A DNA stretch of 64,000 bases from Aliikangiella maris (lineage in GTDB: Bacteria; Pseudomonadota; Gammaproteobacteria; Enterobacterales; Kangiellaceae): the NCBI RefSeq assembly GCF_040719265.1, contig NZ_JBFDAH010000003.1, positions 221,361-285,360 on the forward strand, in the 5' to 3' direction. The notes under the pieces are model-generated. The model saw only the letters and a program-made list of their open reading frames with translations, was not told the DNA's origin and did not search any database. Position 1 is the stretch's first letter, and each line of letters begins with the position of its first letter. The position numbers and the translations under genes were made by a program. This document shows, in pieces, positions 18,538 through 27,179 of the stretch.

Positions 18538-20066
18538 ATGAATAATACAAAGATGAAAATGTCACTCATCAGCCTTGGAGTGCTTTCCGCTTTAAACTTA
18601 AATGCGGCTGAACTGTTCAATACCCAGAAAACATTTACCCAAGCAACGCAATTAATGGCTAGCAATCCAAGCATTAACCAGGCTTACACTTACTAGGCAA
18701 ACACCAATGCTTTAAGCTTAAGTACCACTAAACTCACATTAAATTTATTTCCAGAACTTGAATTGTTTGCAAATAAAACTGAAGCTTATATTAACAACTC
18801 AGGTAGTTTAATTTGGAAAGGTAGTGTTGCATCCAAAAACAATTCACTGACCTCAAAAGACTATACCGACTCTGTTATTTTAGTCATGCGCAATAATAAA
18901 ATTTCAGGGACGGTTCGCTATGATGGACGTCTTTATAAAATTGAACCAACCGCAAATGGTTCACATCTGGTTTCTGAAATCAACGAAGCTCAAATGAAAC
19001 CCGATCATCCACCAGGTGCAATGGCAGAACTTGACGCTCAAAGCGCACCAACTACCATTCCTGAAAATACACAAACCACTCAGGTTCAAGCTAATCCAGT
19101 GATTCGCGTATTAGTGCTCTACACCTCGGATGTGGCGCAAAACATGCCAACGCTGGTTGATCTGGCTGTCGAAGAGACTAACCAAGGCTATGTTAACAGC
19201 GGCGTTAATGCCACTGTAGAACTGGCTCACTTACAACAAGTTAATTATACTTCAACCGATATATCAACCGACTTAAATCGGTTAAAAAGTACTTCTGATG
19301 GCTATATTGACGAAGCACACCAACTACGCGATCAGTATGCCGCAGATGTGGTTATGCTTATGGTTCCCGATAAAGGTTCAGCTTGTGGTAAGGCAGCAGC
19401 GCATTTGCAGTAACTGCCGAAGATTGTGCGACAGGCTATTATTCATTTGGGCATGAGATTGGGCACTTGCAATCAGCGCGATATAATCCAGAAACCGATT
19501 CCAATACAACCCCATTTGCCGATGGACATGGACATCAAGACACTGAGAAACAATGGCGTACCGTAATGTCTTATAACTACTCACTAAGTTGCCCCAGAAT
19601 CAACTGGTGGTCTAATCCTAATAAAACCCGTAATGGACGTTCCATGGGAACCACTGCTAAGAGCAATAATACCCGCATACTCAATTACACCTCACCAACT
19701 ATTGCAGGATTTCGTGACGGAGGAACGACACCTCCGCCACCGCCGCCGGGCAATAATGAACTGGAAAATGGCGTAGCAATAAACAATCTTGAAGCCACCA
19801 AAGATAATGAGCTTAACTTCACTATGCCAGTACCAGCTGATGCCTCTAACATTTTATTTGAAATGTCAGGTGGTTCAGGAGATGCCGATCTTTATGTGAA
19901 GTTTGGGTCTAAACCAACCAACTCAAGTTATGATTGTCGTCCTTATAAAAATGGCAACGTAGAAAGTTGTAGCTTTAACGCACCTGCTGCAGGCACATGG
20001 TATATAGACCTTTATGGCTATAGCATCGCCTCAGGTGTCAGCTTAAACGTTAAAGCAAACCCTTAA
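18538..20066 (+). pseudogene. Broken secreted metzincin protease (M72/M12-like) with C-terminal PPC domain
   Basis: A strong CAGGAG site precedes an ATG at 18538 and a signal peptide (MNNTKMKMSLISLG..., ending LNAAE). The frame is cut by TAG at 18694-18696 (codon 53) but continues in the same frame as coherent protein to 19413. There the reading jumps frame near 19391-19404: GCAGCAGCGCATTT reads correctly if one GC is removed, giving AAAFAVTAEDC. The second part (to 20066) holds the zinc site HEIGH, a Met-turn TVMSYNY, RINWWSNP and a Pro-rich linker. It ends in a PPC domain with GGSGDADLYVKFG and SYDCRPYKNGN. After HEIGH the family expects GxxH, but here LQSARY has Ser for Gly and Tyr for the third zinc ligand. 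Two lesions plus lost ligands indicate a decayed gene; sequencing error could explain one lesion, hardly all. Confidence 0.85.
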
Positions 20067-20466
20067 AGCATGTTGCATGGTGCTCACTTGTACTAAATAA
20101 TGCTTGAAACGCATTTTAGTTATTACATAAAACGTCAAACAAAGGAAAGGGTTAAGTAGGCCCTTTCCTTTGATGGATTATGCAAAAACTTAAATTGTCT
20201 CGATAAAACAGCAATCATTTATTTGATACGCTGAATCGAATAAGGTTATAGAAAGGTCGCATTTAGTCATTTAACGTCAGTTAAAAACTAGCAGAAAATG
20301 GCCGTTTCCCTAAGGTTTTAGCAATAAAATCGAACGACTCTAACTCACTATAGAATCCGCTTAGAGACAAGACTGGCCAAGTACTTAGGTAATAATGCCG
20401 TTGATTTTAGCATTTGAATAACGGTATTTTATTTTTTCATGGATACAACATAAGAACAGCTAACCT
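20067..20466. other. Intergenic stretch with a strong hairpin
   Basis: About 400 bases without a gene between the broken protease and the first oxygenase. The only clear element is the stem at 20140-20172. The remainder is leader sequence with no recognisable promoter. Confidence 0.5.
20140..20172. terminator. 12-bp perfect hairpin, probable terminator of the broken protease gene
   Basis: CAAAGGAAAGGG and CCCTTTCCTTTG pair around a 9-base loop. There is no T-tract on the plus strand, so it may act as an mRNA 3'-end stabiliser rather than a classic terminator. Confidence 0.5.
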
Positions 20467-21276
20467 ATGACAACTACAAATCAACAATGGTCCAACGGTG
20501 TTTCGGTTGAGCAACAATATACCACTCAACAAACCACTAATCAGACACAAACACCGCAAAGTGGTCAATCACAATCTGTGCCATCTGCTAATTCTGCCCC
20601 CAATAATGGCAGCACAGCCAAAACGACCACCAACATTCTTTCAGCCATGCCTAACATGCAAAATGGTGGCGATAAAAATATTCCTATTTTGATGGCGCTG
20701 AATAATCCGCGTATTATTCAATTTGGTGAGCTACTTACTTCTCAAGAGTGTGATGAATTAATCGAATTATCGCAATCTCGATTAAAGCCCTCTACCGTGG
20801 TTAACCCAGTTAATGGCAATTATGATTATGACCCTACTCGCTCAAGCCAGGGCTGCTTTTTTAAGCGTGGAGAGTTTGAATTGATTCAACGCATTGAAAA
20901 CCGAATCAGTCATTTATTAAATGTCCCTGTAACCCGTGGCGAGCCAATTTCTGTTTTAAACTATATGCCCGGTGAAGAGTATCAGCCGCATTGGGATTAT
21001 TTCGATCCCAAAAACCCTGGTAATGCACGCAGCTTAAACCAAGGTGGTCAGCGCTATGCCACGCTTATTATGTATTTAAATGATGTTGAAGCTGGTGGTT
21101 CCACTATTTTTCCCAAAGTTGGCTTGAATGTGTTACCCAGAAAGGGACACGCGGTATTTTTTGCCTATGCCGATCATGCGGGTAATCTTGACGAATTATC
21201 CTTACATGGCGGAAGCCCAGTAGAAAAAGGTGAAAAGTGGATTGCTACCAAGTGGCTAAGGTTAAATGAATTTTAA
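20467..21276 (+). CDS. 2-oxoglutarate/Fe(II) oxygenase, prolyl 4-hydroxylase-like (first copy)
   Basis: 269 residues. Residues 1 to about 65 are low-complexity, rich in Gln, Thr, Asn and Ser. The catalytic domain is at about 75-269. Iron ligands are H175 and D177 (in YQPHWDYFDP) and H247 (LHGGSPV), and K257 in EKWIATKW is the expected 2-oxoglutarate anchor. GGQRYATLIMYLND and GGSTIFPK are typical of the P4Hc domain. Such bacterial enzymes hydroxylate prolines in small motifs or in EF-Tu; the substrate here is unknown. It is followed 141 bases later by a paralogue with the same core, so the pair arose by tandem duplication. No signal peptide, hence cytoplasmic. Confidence 0.9.
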   Translation: MTTTNQQWSNGVSVEQQYTTQQTTNQTQTPQSGQSQSVPSANSAPNNGSTAKTTTNILSAMPNMQNGGDKNIPILMALNNPRIIQFGELLTSQECDELIELSQSRLKPSTVVNPVNGNYDYDPTRSSQGCFFKRGEFELIQRIENRISHLLNVPVTRGEPISVLNYMPGEEYQPHWDYFDPKNPGNARSLNQGGQRYATLIMYLNDVEAGGSTIFPKVGLNVLPRKGHAVFFAYADHAGNLDELSLHGGSPVEKGEKWIATKWLRLNEF

Positions 21277-21417
21277 AACTAGTGTGGCTGGCAATAGAAT
21301 TTATCGAATGAGAGCTAACCTTTTATCAACATTTGAATGCAACCGATAAATTAATTATCGCAATTAAGCAAAATAACAAACTCAGCAATCGTTGCAAAAA
21401 TTTTCAGGATATCGACA

Positions 21418-22263
21418 ATGCGATTCGAAAACTTACATGATAATACCCAAAAATGGATTCGTGCAGCCGTTAATGAAGGCCACCCTGCCGAAGCAATTAT
21501 TTATACACTGCATACCGATGGACATCCTCAAGACATTAATGAAGCCGTTTATCAGTATTTACAAGAAATCTACCCTAGAGAGCAGTCACCGCTGATTCCA
21601 GATCAACTTCGCTCCACCGAAAGCACCCGATTTGCTTATGATAAAGAAGTTCAGGTGTTACTGACACTTGACCAGCCCCACGTTATTTTATTTGGTGACT
21701 TTTTGTCGAGTGAAGAATGCGATCAGATAGTTGCCGACTCAAAACCCAAATTGCGCCCTTCAACGGTAATTAATGCGGTTTCAGGTTCCTATGATACGGA
21801 TAATCAAATTAGAACCAGCTATGGTTCATCGTTTAAACGAAAAGAAAATGACTTGGTTAAACGCGTTGAAAAGCGAATCAGTGCGCTAACCGGCTGCCCA
21901 GAAAAACATGCGGAGCCTATACAAATATTAAATTATGCTCCGGGCGCCGAATACAAACCACATATGGATTATTTTGATCCAAAATTTTCAGGCAACGCCA
22001 ACGTTTTGGCAATGGGTGGTCAGCGCTATGCCACACTCATTATGTATTTAAATGATGTTGATGTTGGTGGTTCAACAGTATTTCCTAAAATCGGCTTAGA
22101 TATTCTACCGCGTAAGGGTTGTGCTTTATATTTTGCTTATGCCAATCAAAATGGCTGGCTCGATCACCGTACACTACACGGCGGCAGTCCGGTAATTTCT
22201 GGCGAAAAATGGATAGCAACTAAGTGGATGCGCTTTGATAAATACACCGGCCCATTAGCTTAA
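21418..22263 (+). CDS. 2-oxoglutarate/Fe(II) oxygenase, prolyl 4-hydroxylase-like (second copy)
   Basis: 281 residues from an ATG at 21418; AGGATATCG lies just upstream. The C-terminal domain (about 85-275) has iron ligands H182 and D184 (YKPHMDYFDP) and H254 (LHGGSPV), with K264 in EKWIATKW for 2-oxoglutarate. Its core is very similar to the gene before it (shared GGQRYATLIMYLND, ATKW). The N-terminus differs: instead of a Gln/Thr-rich tail it has a helical region with EGHPAEAIIYTLHTDGHP, which may bind a different partner. Different N-termini on a shared core suggest two substrates. A weak hairpin lies 70 bases downstream. Confidence 0.9.
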   Translation: MRFENLHDNTQKWIRAAVNEGHPAEAIIYTLHTDGHPQDINEAVYQYLQEIYPREQSPLIPDQLRSTESTRFAYDKEVQVLLTLDQPHVILFGDFLSSEECDQIVADSKPKLRPSTVINAVSGSYDTDNQIRTSYGSSFKRKENDLVKRVEKRISALTGCPEKHAEPIQILNYAPGAEYKPHMDYFDPKFSGNANVLAMGGQRYATLIMYLNDVDVGGSTVFPKIGLDILPRKGCALYFAYANQNGWLDHRTLHGGSPVISGEKWIATKWMRFDKYTGPLA

Positions 22264-22662
22264 ATTCTCATTAATATACTAATACAACAACTGATAACTA
22301 ATTATTCATTATCCTATTCAACAAAGTCCATTACAATCATCTGTCAGTAAACACAAAACAGGCAGATGATTTAAATCTCAAATTAACGCTCATGGTAAAA
22401 GTATTTTTTATTACTTAACCATATTAATACCAATTTTTATATTCTTTTTAAAATAACAAGATAAACTAGTATGTCATCATAAATCAAACCATGAGTCGAT
22501 TAAAAAAAATACTAAACCATTTAAATATCCAACCACTGCAATTAAAAACGCCCCTTCTATAAATCAAACTATGCCATTTTTTAATATCTAATTGACGAAA
22601 AGACATTCAACATCTATACCTAATATAAATATAACTTGATAATTTATTTTAGAGATTCTTCA
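22264..22662 (+). other. Intergenic stretch before the chemoreceptor gene
   Basis: About 400 AT-rich bases without a gene. At 22336-22370 ATCATCTGTC pairs with GGCAGATGAT around a 15-base loop, a possible weak terminator of the oxygenase pair. No promoter is recognisable with confidence. Confidence 0.4.
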
Positions 22663-24291
22663 ATGCAATGGCAAAACATCAGTCTGAAATGGAAACTGTT
22701 TTTACCAATCACAGTCATTATTTTATTAGTTACTTTACTAACCATTCAACAACTTTACTCTACCCAAAATCTATCAAAAGATTTTTTTGGTGTCTATGAA
22801 AACTATATGCCATCACTTGACCTGGTATTAAATGCGGATCGAGATTTATATCAAGCCCAAATCGCAGAACGAACAATTGCCATGGGTAAAAGTACCAGCA
22901 AACTACTCAGCGATCACAGTGAAAATATTCAGCAAGTAAAAGACCGTCTAAATAAAACTGCCACTTATGACATCAAACCTGAGACAAAACAAAAAATTAA
23001 GCAAATTTTAAATGCTCTCAATAGCTGGGAAAAAAACTCTAAGCAAATGCTCAATGACTTAAGTAATAGCAAAATTAGTATCTCCCAAGCAACTCAATTG
23101 AGCACACAATCTTTAAATGCCGAATTTGAATCAATGCGTGATATTCTTGATAAAATTGGTGAAGATTTATCAAGTACATCGAGCACTTTGGCGAGCGCGG
23201 CCAAACAAACCAGCCAGTCAGCTATTACATCAATTATTATTTATTCAATGCTAACTTTAGTTTTTGCTATTGGCATAGCAGTTATCTTTCCGCGCATGAT
23301 TTTAAACGCCTTTGACAATTTGCGAAAATCACTTTACGACTTGGCAAAAGGTAATGGTGATTTGACAAAACAGTTACCGGTTAATGGACAAGATGAAATT
23401 GGTGAAGTCAGCAAGACATTTAATCAATTTTTAAACTCACTACGCAATGTTATTCAAAGTATTGCTGAAACATCTAATCTGATTCAAAACTCTTCCTTAG
23501 ATTTAAATGGTGTGGTTGAACAAAACAAATATACTCTCGATAACCAAGCTGAATCGATTTCACTCGTCGCAACAGCCGTTACTCAGCTAAGTACGACCAT
23601 TGGTGAAGTTGCAAATAATGCACAGGAATTAGCGACAGAAGTGGGCAAAGCCGATAGTAAATCTACCGAAGCAAGCAGTATATTTTTACAGTTTATCAAA
23701 GAAATCACAGAGCTAGCTGCCAATGTGAATGATTCAGCAGAGGTAATACAGCGTCTAGAAAGTGAAGCCACCGGGATCGTTGTGGTACTAGATGTAATCA
23801 AAGGCATTGCCGAACAAACTAACCTGTTAGCCCTGAATGCTGCAATCGAAGCAGCCAGAGCAGGTGAACAAGGGAGAGGATTCGCCGTTGTCGCCGATGA
23901 AGTACGCTCACTTGCCAGTAAAACCCAAGAATCAACCCAACAAATTAATGAAATTATTGCTCGCTTACAAGTTGGCGTACAAGAAGCAGTTTCAATAATG
24001 AACACCAGTCAGAAAAAAGCCGACGTCACTCTTGAATCATCAAAGAATGCACAAGATAACTTACAACAAGTCACCAACCTGCTCTCATCAATCAATGATC
24101 GTATTTTACAAGTGGCAACAGCTGTCGAAGAGCAATCCTCAGTAGTTGACAATATCAATGAGAACGTAGAAAAAATAAATACCGATGCCAATCAAACCGT
24201 AGCGCAAGGCTTGACGGTAAAACGTTCGTGTAGCTCACTACTCGATGCTGCTGAACAATTGAAAGGTAATGTTAGTCGTTTTGTTATTTGA
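22663..24291 (+). CDS. Methyl-accepting chemotaxis protein
   Basis: The open frame starts at a TTG (22636), but the ATG at 22663 preceded by GAG is the likelier start, giving 542 residues. Order: short cytoplasmic tail, membrane helix 1 (about 11-29), a periplasmic four-helix ligand domain of about 160 residues, and membrane helix 2 ending at VIFPRM. A HAMP domain follows (LAKGNGDLTKQLP, QDEIGEVSKTFN). The signalling domain has the conserved hairpin tip IAEQTNLLALNAAIEAARAG and GRGFAVVADEVR. It binds CheA/CheW at the tip and controls flagellar or twitching motility. The C-terminus ends NVSRFVI with no CheR-binding pentapeptide. No chemotaxis genes are adjacent, so this is an orphan receptor. 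Confidence 0.93.
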   Translation: MQWQNISLKWKLFLPITVIILLVTLLTIQQLYSTQNLSKDFFGVYENYMPSLDLVLNADRDLYQAQIAERTIAMGKSTSKLLSDHSENIQQVKDRLNKTATYDIKPETKQKIKQILNALNSWEKNSKQMLNDLSNSKISISQATQLSTQSLNAEFESMRDILDKIGEDLSSTSSTLASAAKQTSQSAITSIIIYSMLTLVFAIGIAVIFPRMILNAFDNLRKSLYDLAKGNGDLTKQLPVNGQDEIGEVSKTFNQFLNSLRNVIQSIAETSNLIQNSSLDLNGVVEQNKYTLDNQAESISLVATAVTQLSTTIGEVANNAQELATEVGKADSKSTEASSIFLQFIKEITELAANVNDSAEVIQRLESEATGIVVVLDVIKGIAEQTNLLALNAAIEAARAGEQGRGFAVVADEVRSLASKTQESTQQINEIIARLQVGVQEAVSIMNTSQKKADVTLESSKNAQDNLQQVTNLLSSINDRILQVATAVEEQSSVVDNINENVEKINTDANQTVAQGLTVKRSCSSLLDAAEQLKGNVSRFVI

Positions 24292-24507
24292 GTAAACTTC
24301 ACTTGATACTAATAAAAAATGAAGAAAACTCATCCTATGTCCCCTAAAGTCACCTCGAACTGTTATGACTAATTGACATTTGGTAATTCTGCAATAAATT
24401 CATTTAAGCCAACATTATTTTAAATAAGTCTTAATAATTGATAAGCAAACTAACCATAAAGAAAGAACGCAATTAAGCGTTCTTTCTATGAATGAAAAAT
24501 CCTTTTT
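24292..24507. terminator. Intergenic stretch with a strong hairpin, probable bidirectional terminator
   Basis: AGAAAGAACGC (24460-24470), loop AATTAA, GCGTTCTTTCT (24477-24487): a perfect 11-bp stem. It sits between the chemoreceptor gene and the oppositely oriented PPC remnant and could serve both strands. The T-tract on the plus strand is delayed until about 24503. Confidence 0.6.
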
Positions 24508-24694
24508 TTATGGATTGGCCTTTACATTTAAAGTTACCCCAGAAGCGTCACGATATCCGCGAAGATCTATATACCAAGTACCTGATGCAGGCATGTTAAA
24601 GTTACAACTTTCAACATTACCATCTTTATAAGGACGACAATCATAACTTGAATTGTTTGGCTTCGACCCAAACTTCACATAAAGATCGGCATCT
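24508..24694 (-). pseudogene. 5'-truncated PPC-domain fragment of a secreted protease gene
   Basis: On the minus strand the frame reads DADLYVKFGSKP, then SYDCRPYKDGNVESC, then GTWYIDLRGYRDASG, and ends KANP before a TAA stop. This is the last 60 or so residues of a PPC (bacterial pre-peptidase C-terminal) domain. It closely matches the C-terminus of the broken protease at 18538-20066, which also ends KANP. Homology stops abruptly at 24694, in the middle of the GSGDAD motif, and nothing recognisable lies upstream. It is therefore the stump of a larger gene, an inverted paralogue of the 18.5-kb locus. Confidence 0.85.
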
Positions 24695-24866
24695 AATAAA
24701 AATACTTTTAAATATTTCTAATAAAGATCGACAATTTCACTCAAACAATGTCAACAAACAAGTAAGCCTGTTGAGAACTATGCTATTCAAGGGCAATTTA
24801 ATTAGCTGGTTTCTTAATGACCTTGCTCTGTAAGTTGTCTAACACAATTATTTTCAAAGGAAATTT

Positions 24867-25436
24867 ATGAAAACTAAAATAAATCATCTACTCAAGATAC
24901 TCCCAATTATTACCGGTAGCTTATTGTTTTCTAGCAATAGCTTTGCTGGTGATGAAGCTGTAAATTGTCGAACAGAAACATTCGAAGTGCCCGTTTATGC
25001 GGGTTGGGCTTACTGTACTGCCTACTATGACAATAAATCCTATCCACTCAGTGAATATTTTTCGCGTTCGGAATCTGGGCATGAATATATTTCCGATTAT
25101 ATCCGCGATCAATATGGCACAATGCGAAATGTTGGTTGTTGGGCGAATGTTCCTTTTTCACACGTAGAAAGCATACCTGGAAGAATTTGTGACCATACAC
25201 CCAAGGCAAGTATAACTATTTATCGTCATGAAGGTTCAACCAGCATCACCGTTTATGTTAATGGCACCGATCGTGATGGTCAAATTCAACTAAAAGAGTT
25301 ATGGGTTAATGGCGTTAAAAAGTCATCTTCATCTTTTACCTCGCTCAGAAGCGCCGATACAAGCCTTTCCTATTCCCCAACCAGCAACAAACTCATCATT
25401 ATGATCTTTAATAACTTGTGCTTTTATTTTAGGTAA
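24867..25436 (+). CDS. Secreted Cys-rich protein of unknown family, apparently 3'-truncated
   Basis: AAAGGAAA precedes the ATG. There is a clear signal peptide ending SNSFAG, and 189 residues in total. The mature part has several cysteines (NCRTE, YCTAY, GCWAN, ICDHT) and a later segment ITVYVNGTDRDGQIQLKELW that looks like an Ig-like or calcium-binding beta domain. I do not recognise the family. The end is abnormal: from about 25335 (after NGVKKSSSSFT) the frame reads the antisense strand of the RHS N-terminal fragment and stops by chance. The true C-terminus was evidently lost in the event that also cut the RHS gene. Confidence 0.6.
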   Translation: MKTKINHLLKILPIITGSLLFSSNSFAGDEAVNCRTETFEVPVYAGWAYCTAYYDNKSYPLSEYFSRSESGHEYISDYIRDQYGTMRNVGCWANVPFSHVESIPGRICDHTPKASITIYRHEGSTSITVYVNGTDRDGQIQLKELWVNGVKKSSSSFTSLRSADTSLSYSPTSNKLIIMIFNNLCFYFR

Positions 25437-25859
25437 ATTTAAATGCCAGTCACCAAATGACAATGCATCTAATAAATAGCGATTGCCAGCATAGACTCGG
25501 CTGATTGCCATTGAAATCTTGGAGTTTCCGGGTAACATAACATCATGACTTTCAAAACTAACATGCCCCATAGAGAGATCGACATTTTCGCCTAACAATT
25601 GGGTTGTTTCTGAAGTAGGACCATCACAAATGTTTTGCAATGCTTTCAAATTTTGCGAAAAACTGTTGGCTAAAGTTGCAGTTATCGAAGTAGACATACT
25701 TGAGTTAACAGCAACTTGCGAATCGCCATCAACCTCCCCGCCTTGATTTATTAATTTTTCACTTGCTAATTTTTCAATTTGTAAAGTTTCGTTACCGTGA
25801 TTAGTAGTTCGATCTTGTGCTGCAGATAAACTAACCATGCCACACAGACTTAAAAGCAA
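25329..25859 (-). pseudogene. N-terminal fragment of an RHS-repeat protein gene
   Basis: The frame opens with TTG at 25859 inside a signal-peptide-like stretch (LLLSLCGMVSLSAAQD). Just upstream an ATG followed by six A residues would join this frame as MKKIFLLLSLCGM if one A were added, so a frameshift in the start is likely. Further on, NVDLSMGHVSFESHDVMLPG, SRVYAG, FGDWHLNLPKIK and GWGIGKAC match the conserved N-terminal domain that precedes the repeats in large secreted RHS/YD-repeat proteins. The frame stops after 176 residues at the junction with the 24867 gene, so the entire repeat region and any C-terminal toxin are gone. Confidence 0.75.
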
Positions 25860-25960
25860 GAATATTTTTTCATTGATAGGGTCTTTTTTAAATAATTTGC
25901 TTGTTTATTCAACTTACCACAATGAGTGCATTGACCATGTTTTTTAGTAAAATAATTCAT
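25850..25960 (-). CDS. Possible 36-residue mini-protein with a CxxC motif
   Basis: ATG at 25960 has AGGAA 5 bases upstream. The frame encodes MNYFTKKHGQCTHCGKLNKQ and continues for 16 more residues, basic with one CTHC motif and ending CF. Its stop overlaps the TTG start of the RHS fragment. It could be a translated leader, a zinc-ribbon remnant, or chance in a decayed region. Confidence 0.25.
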   Translation of the reverse strand: MNYFTKKHGQCTHCGKLNKQANYLKKTLSMKKYSCF

Positions 25961-25968
25961 ACCCGTTC

Positions 25969-26951
25969 CTATTGAATAACATTACCATCTTCGTCGGTTT
26001 TTAATATTGGAGAGCCGAGAATATCCGTATGAATGTATTTTTTTTTTGGCAACTTCACCGCACTTTGAGTAATTTGACTAAATGCGGAACATGGTTCAGT
26101 TTGATTGCATGCACGAATCTTAAACTCATAGTTGCCCGTCGATAATTCGGTTAATTCATGTACCGTCATCTCAGTTTTATTTTTAATCAATAGCCATTCG
26201 CCACCATTATAGCGTTGTTGTAAATCATAACTTGTTGCAAGTTCCACCACTTGCCAGCTAACCGAGAGGCGACCTATTGAACGATTAGAGATAACGGGGG
26301 CTTCAGGTACAGCTGGTACCGGTGAGTTAGTAATTTCAACTACTTGAATGTCACTATAAATTGAACACTCTAATGCGGCATTACAAGCACTAAGTCGAAA
26401 GGAATAACCCCCTGTCGCTAATTGTTCAAACTGATGCAAAAGTTCTGTGGTTGCATTTTTAATAATTACCCAAGCATCATCGTTAAATTTTTGTTGCAAG
26501 TGATAATGTGTCGCGTCCGATACTGCAGGCCAACTAACCAGAACATTATTTTCAGCAGTTACTTCTACATTAAGTACCGTTGGTTTTTCGGGAATGGGCC
26601 ATTTAAAGTGACGAGAACTTGAATGGGTTCAGAAAAAGCAGAGCATTCTTGCAAACGGTTACAGGCTTTTACACGGAAATAATAACGACCAGATACTAAC
26701 TGTGTTGAAAAATAAGCGGAGTTATTATCATTCGTGACATAATCAGTCAACTCACCATTAACCAATTGCATTTGTAAATTATAATACTCGGAATCTCCAA
26801 CAGCAGACCGACTAATCGAAAGATTACCATCGGTGCTATCTGGTGCAGATAAATTGCTCGGTACATCAGGAACTGCAACTGGATCGCTCAAACTTGTATT
26901 CACCACAGTAGAATATTCAGAACACTCATTTAATCGATTACATGCTCTTTT
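25969..26951 (-). pseudogene. Internal fragment of an RHS-family protein: FN3-like repeats plus a YD-repeat end, frameshifted
   Basis: Read on the minus strand, four FN3-like units end in a shared Cys motif: ACNRLNECSEYS, ACNRLQECSAFS, ACNAALECSIYS and ACNQTEPCSAFS. A final segment YIHTDILGSPILKTDEDGN matches the conserved end of the RHS core (HTDxLGSP). The reading frame breaks near 26594: loss of one A turns an expected NGPIPEKPTVLN into NGPFPKNQ and a stop, while the next frame continues correctly. The 5' end of homology is abrupt at about 26951. After VIQ a TAG intervenes; removing one base would read on as QRNGYE, as expected after this motif. So the piece is truncated at both ends and frameshifted. 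Confidence 0.78.
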
Positions 26952-27123
26952 ATGTGACTTAGATCATATAATTTTGGGTAACACTCGCATTGCTTTATAC
27001 CGAAGAGAAATTTTTTTAATATTATTGGCTTACTATTGCGCTTTTAGCCCCGATAAAAAACAACAAATTTAATTTTAAATTCGGCACTAGCATCTTGTGT
27101 AGTATGAGCTAAAAAATATCAAG

Positions 27124-27156
27124 AAAAAAAGAAGAAGAGACTCCTCTCTTCTTCTT
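27124..27156 (-). terminator. Rho-independent terminator of the trypsin-like protease gene
   Basis: On the minus strand AAGAAGAAGAGA, loop GGAG, TCTCTTCTTCTT, then a T-tract. The 12-bp stem is perfect. It starts about 25 bases after the stop codon. Confidence 0.92.
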
Positions 27157-27179
27157 ATTCAAAAAACAAGCAATCAATA

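Noticed and set aside
18694..18696. Idea that TAG is recoded as an amino acid in this organism
   Set aside because: TAG is the normal stop of several intact genes here (ends at 4732, 7601, 9553 and 18219), each followed by a new ribosome site or terminator. Local mutation is the simpler reading.
26833..27072. 79-codon plus-strand frame over the FN3/RHS fragment
   Set aside because: Its first half is the exact antisense of recognisable FN3-like coding sequence. The second half has no family features.
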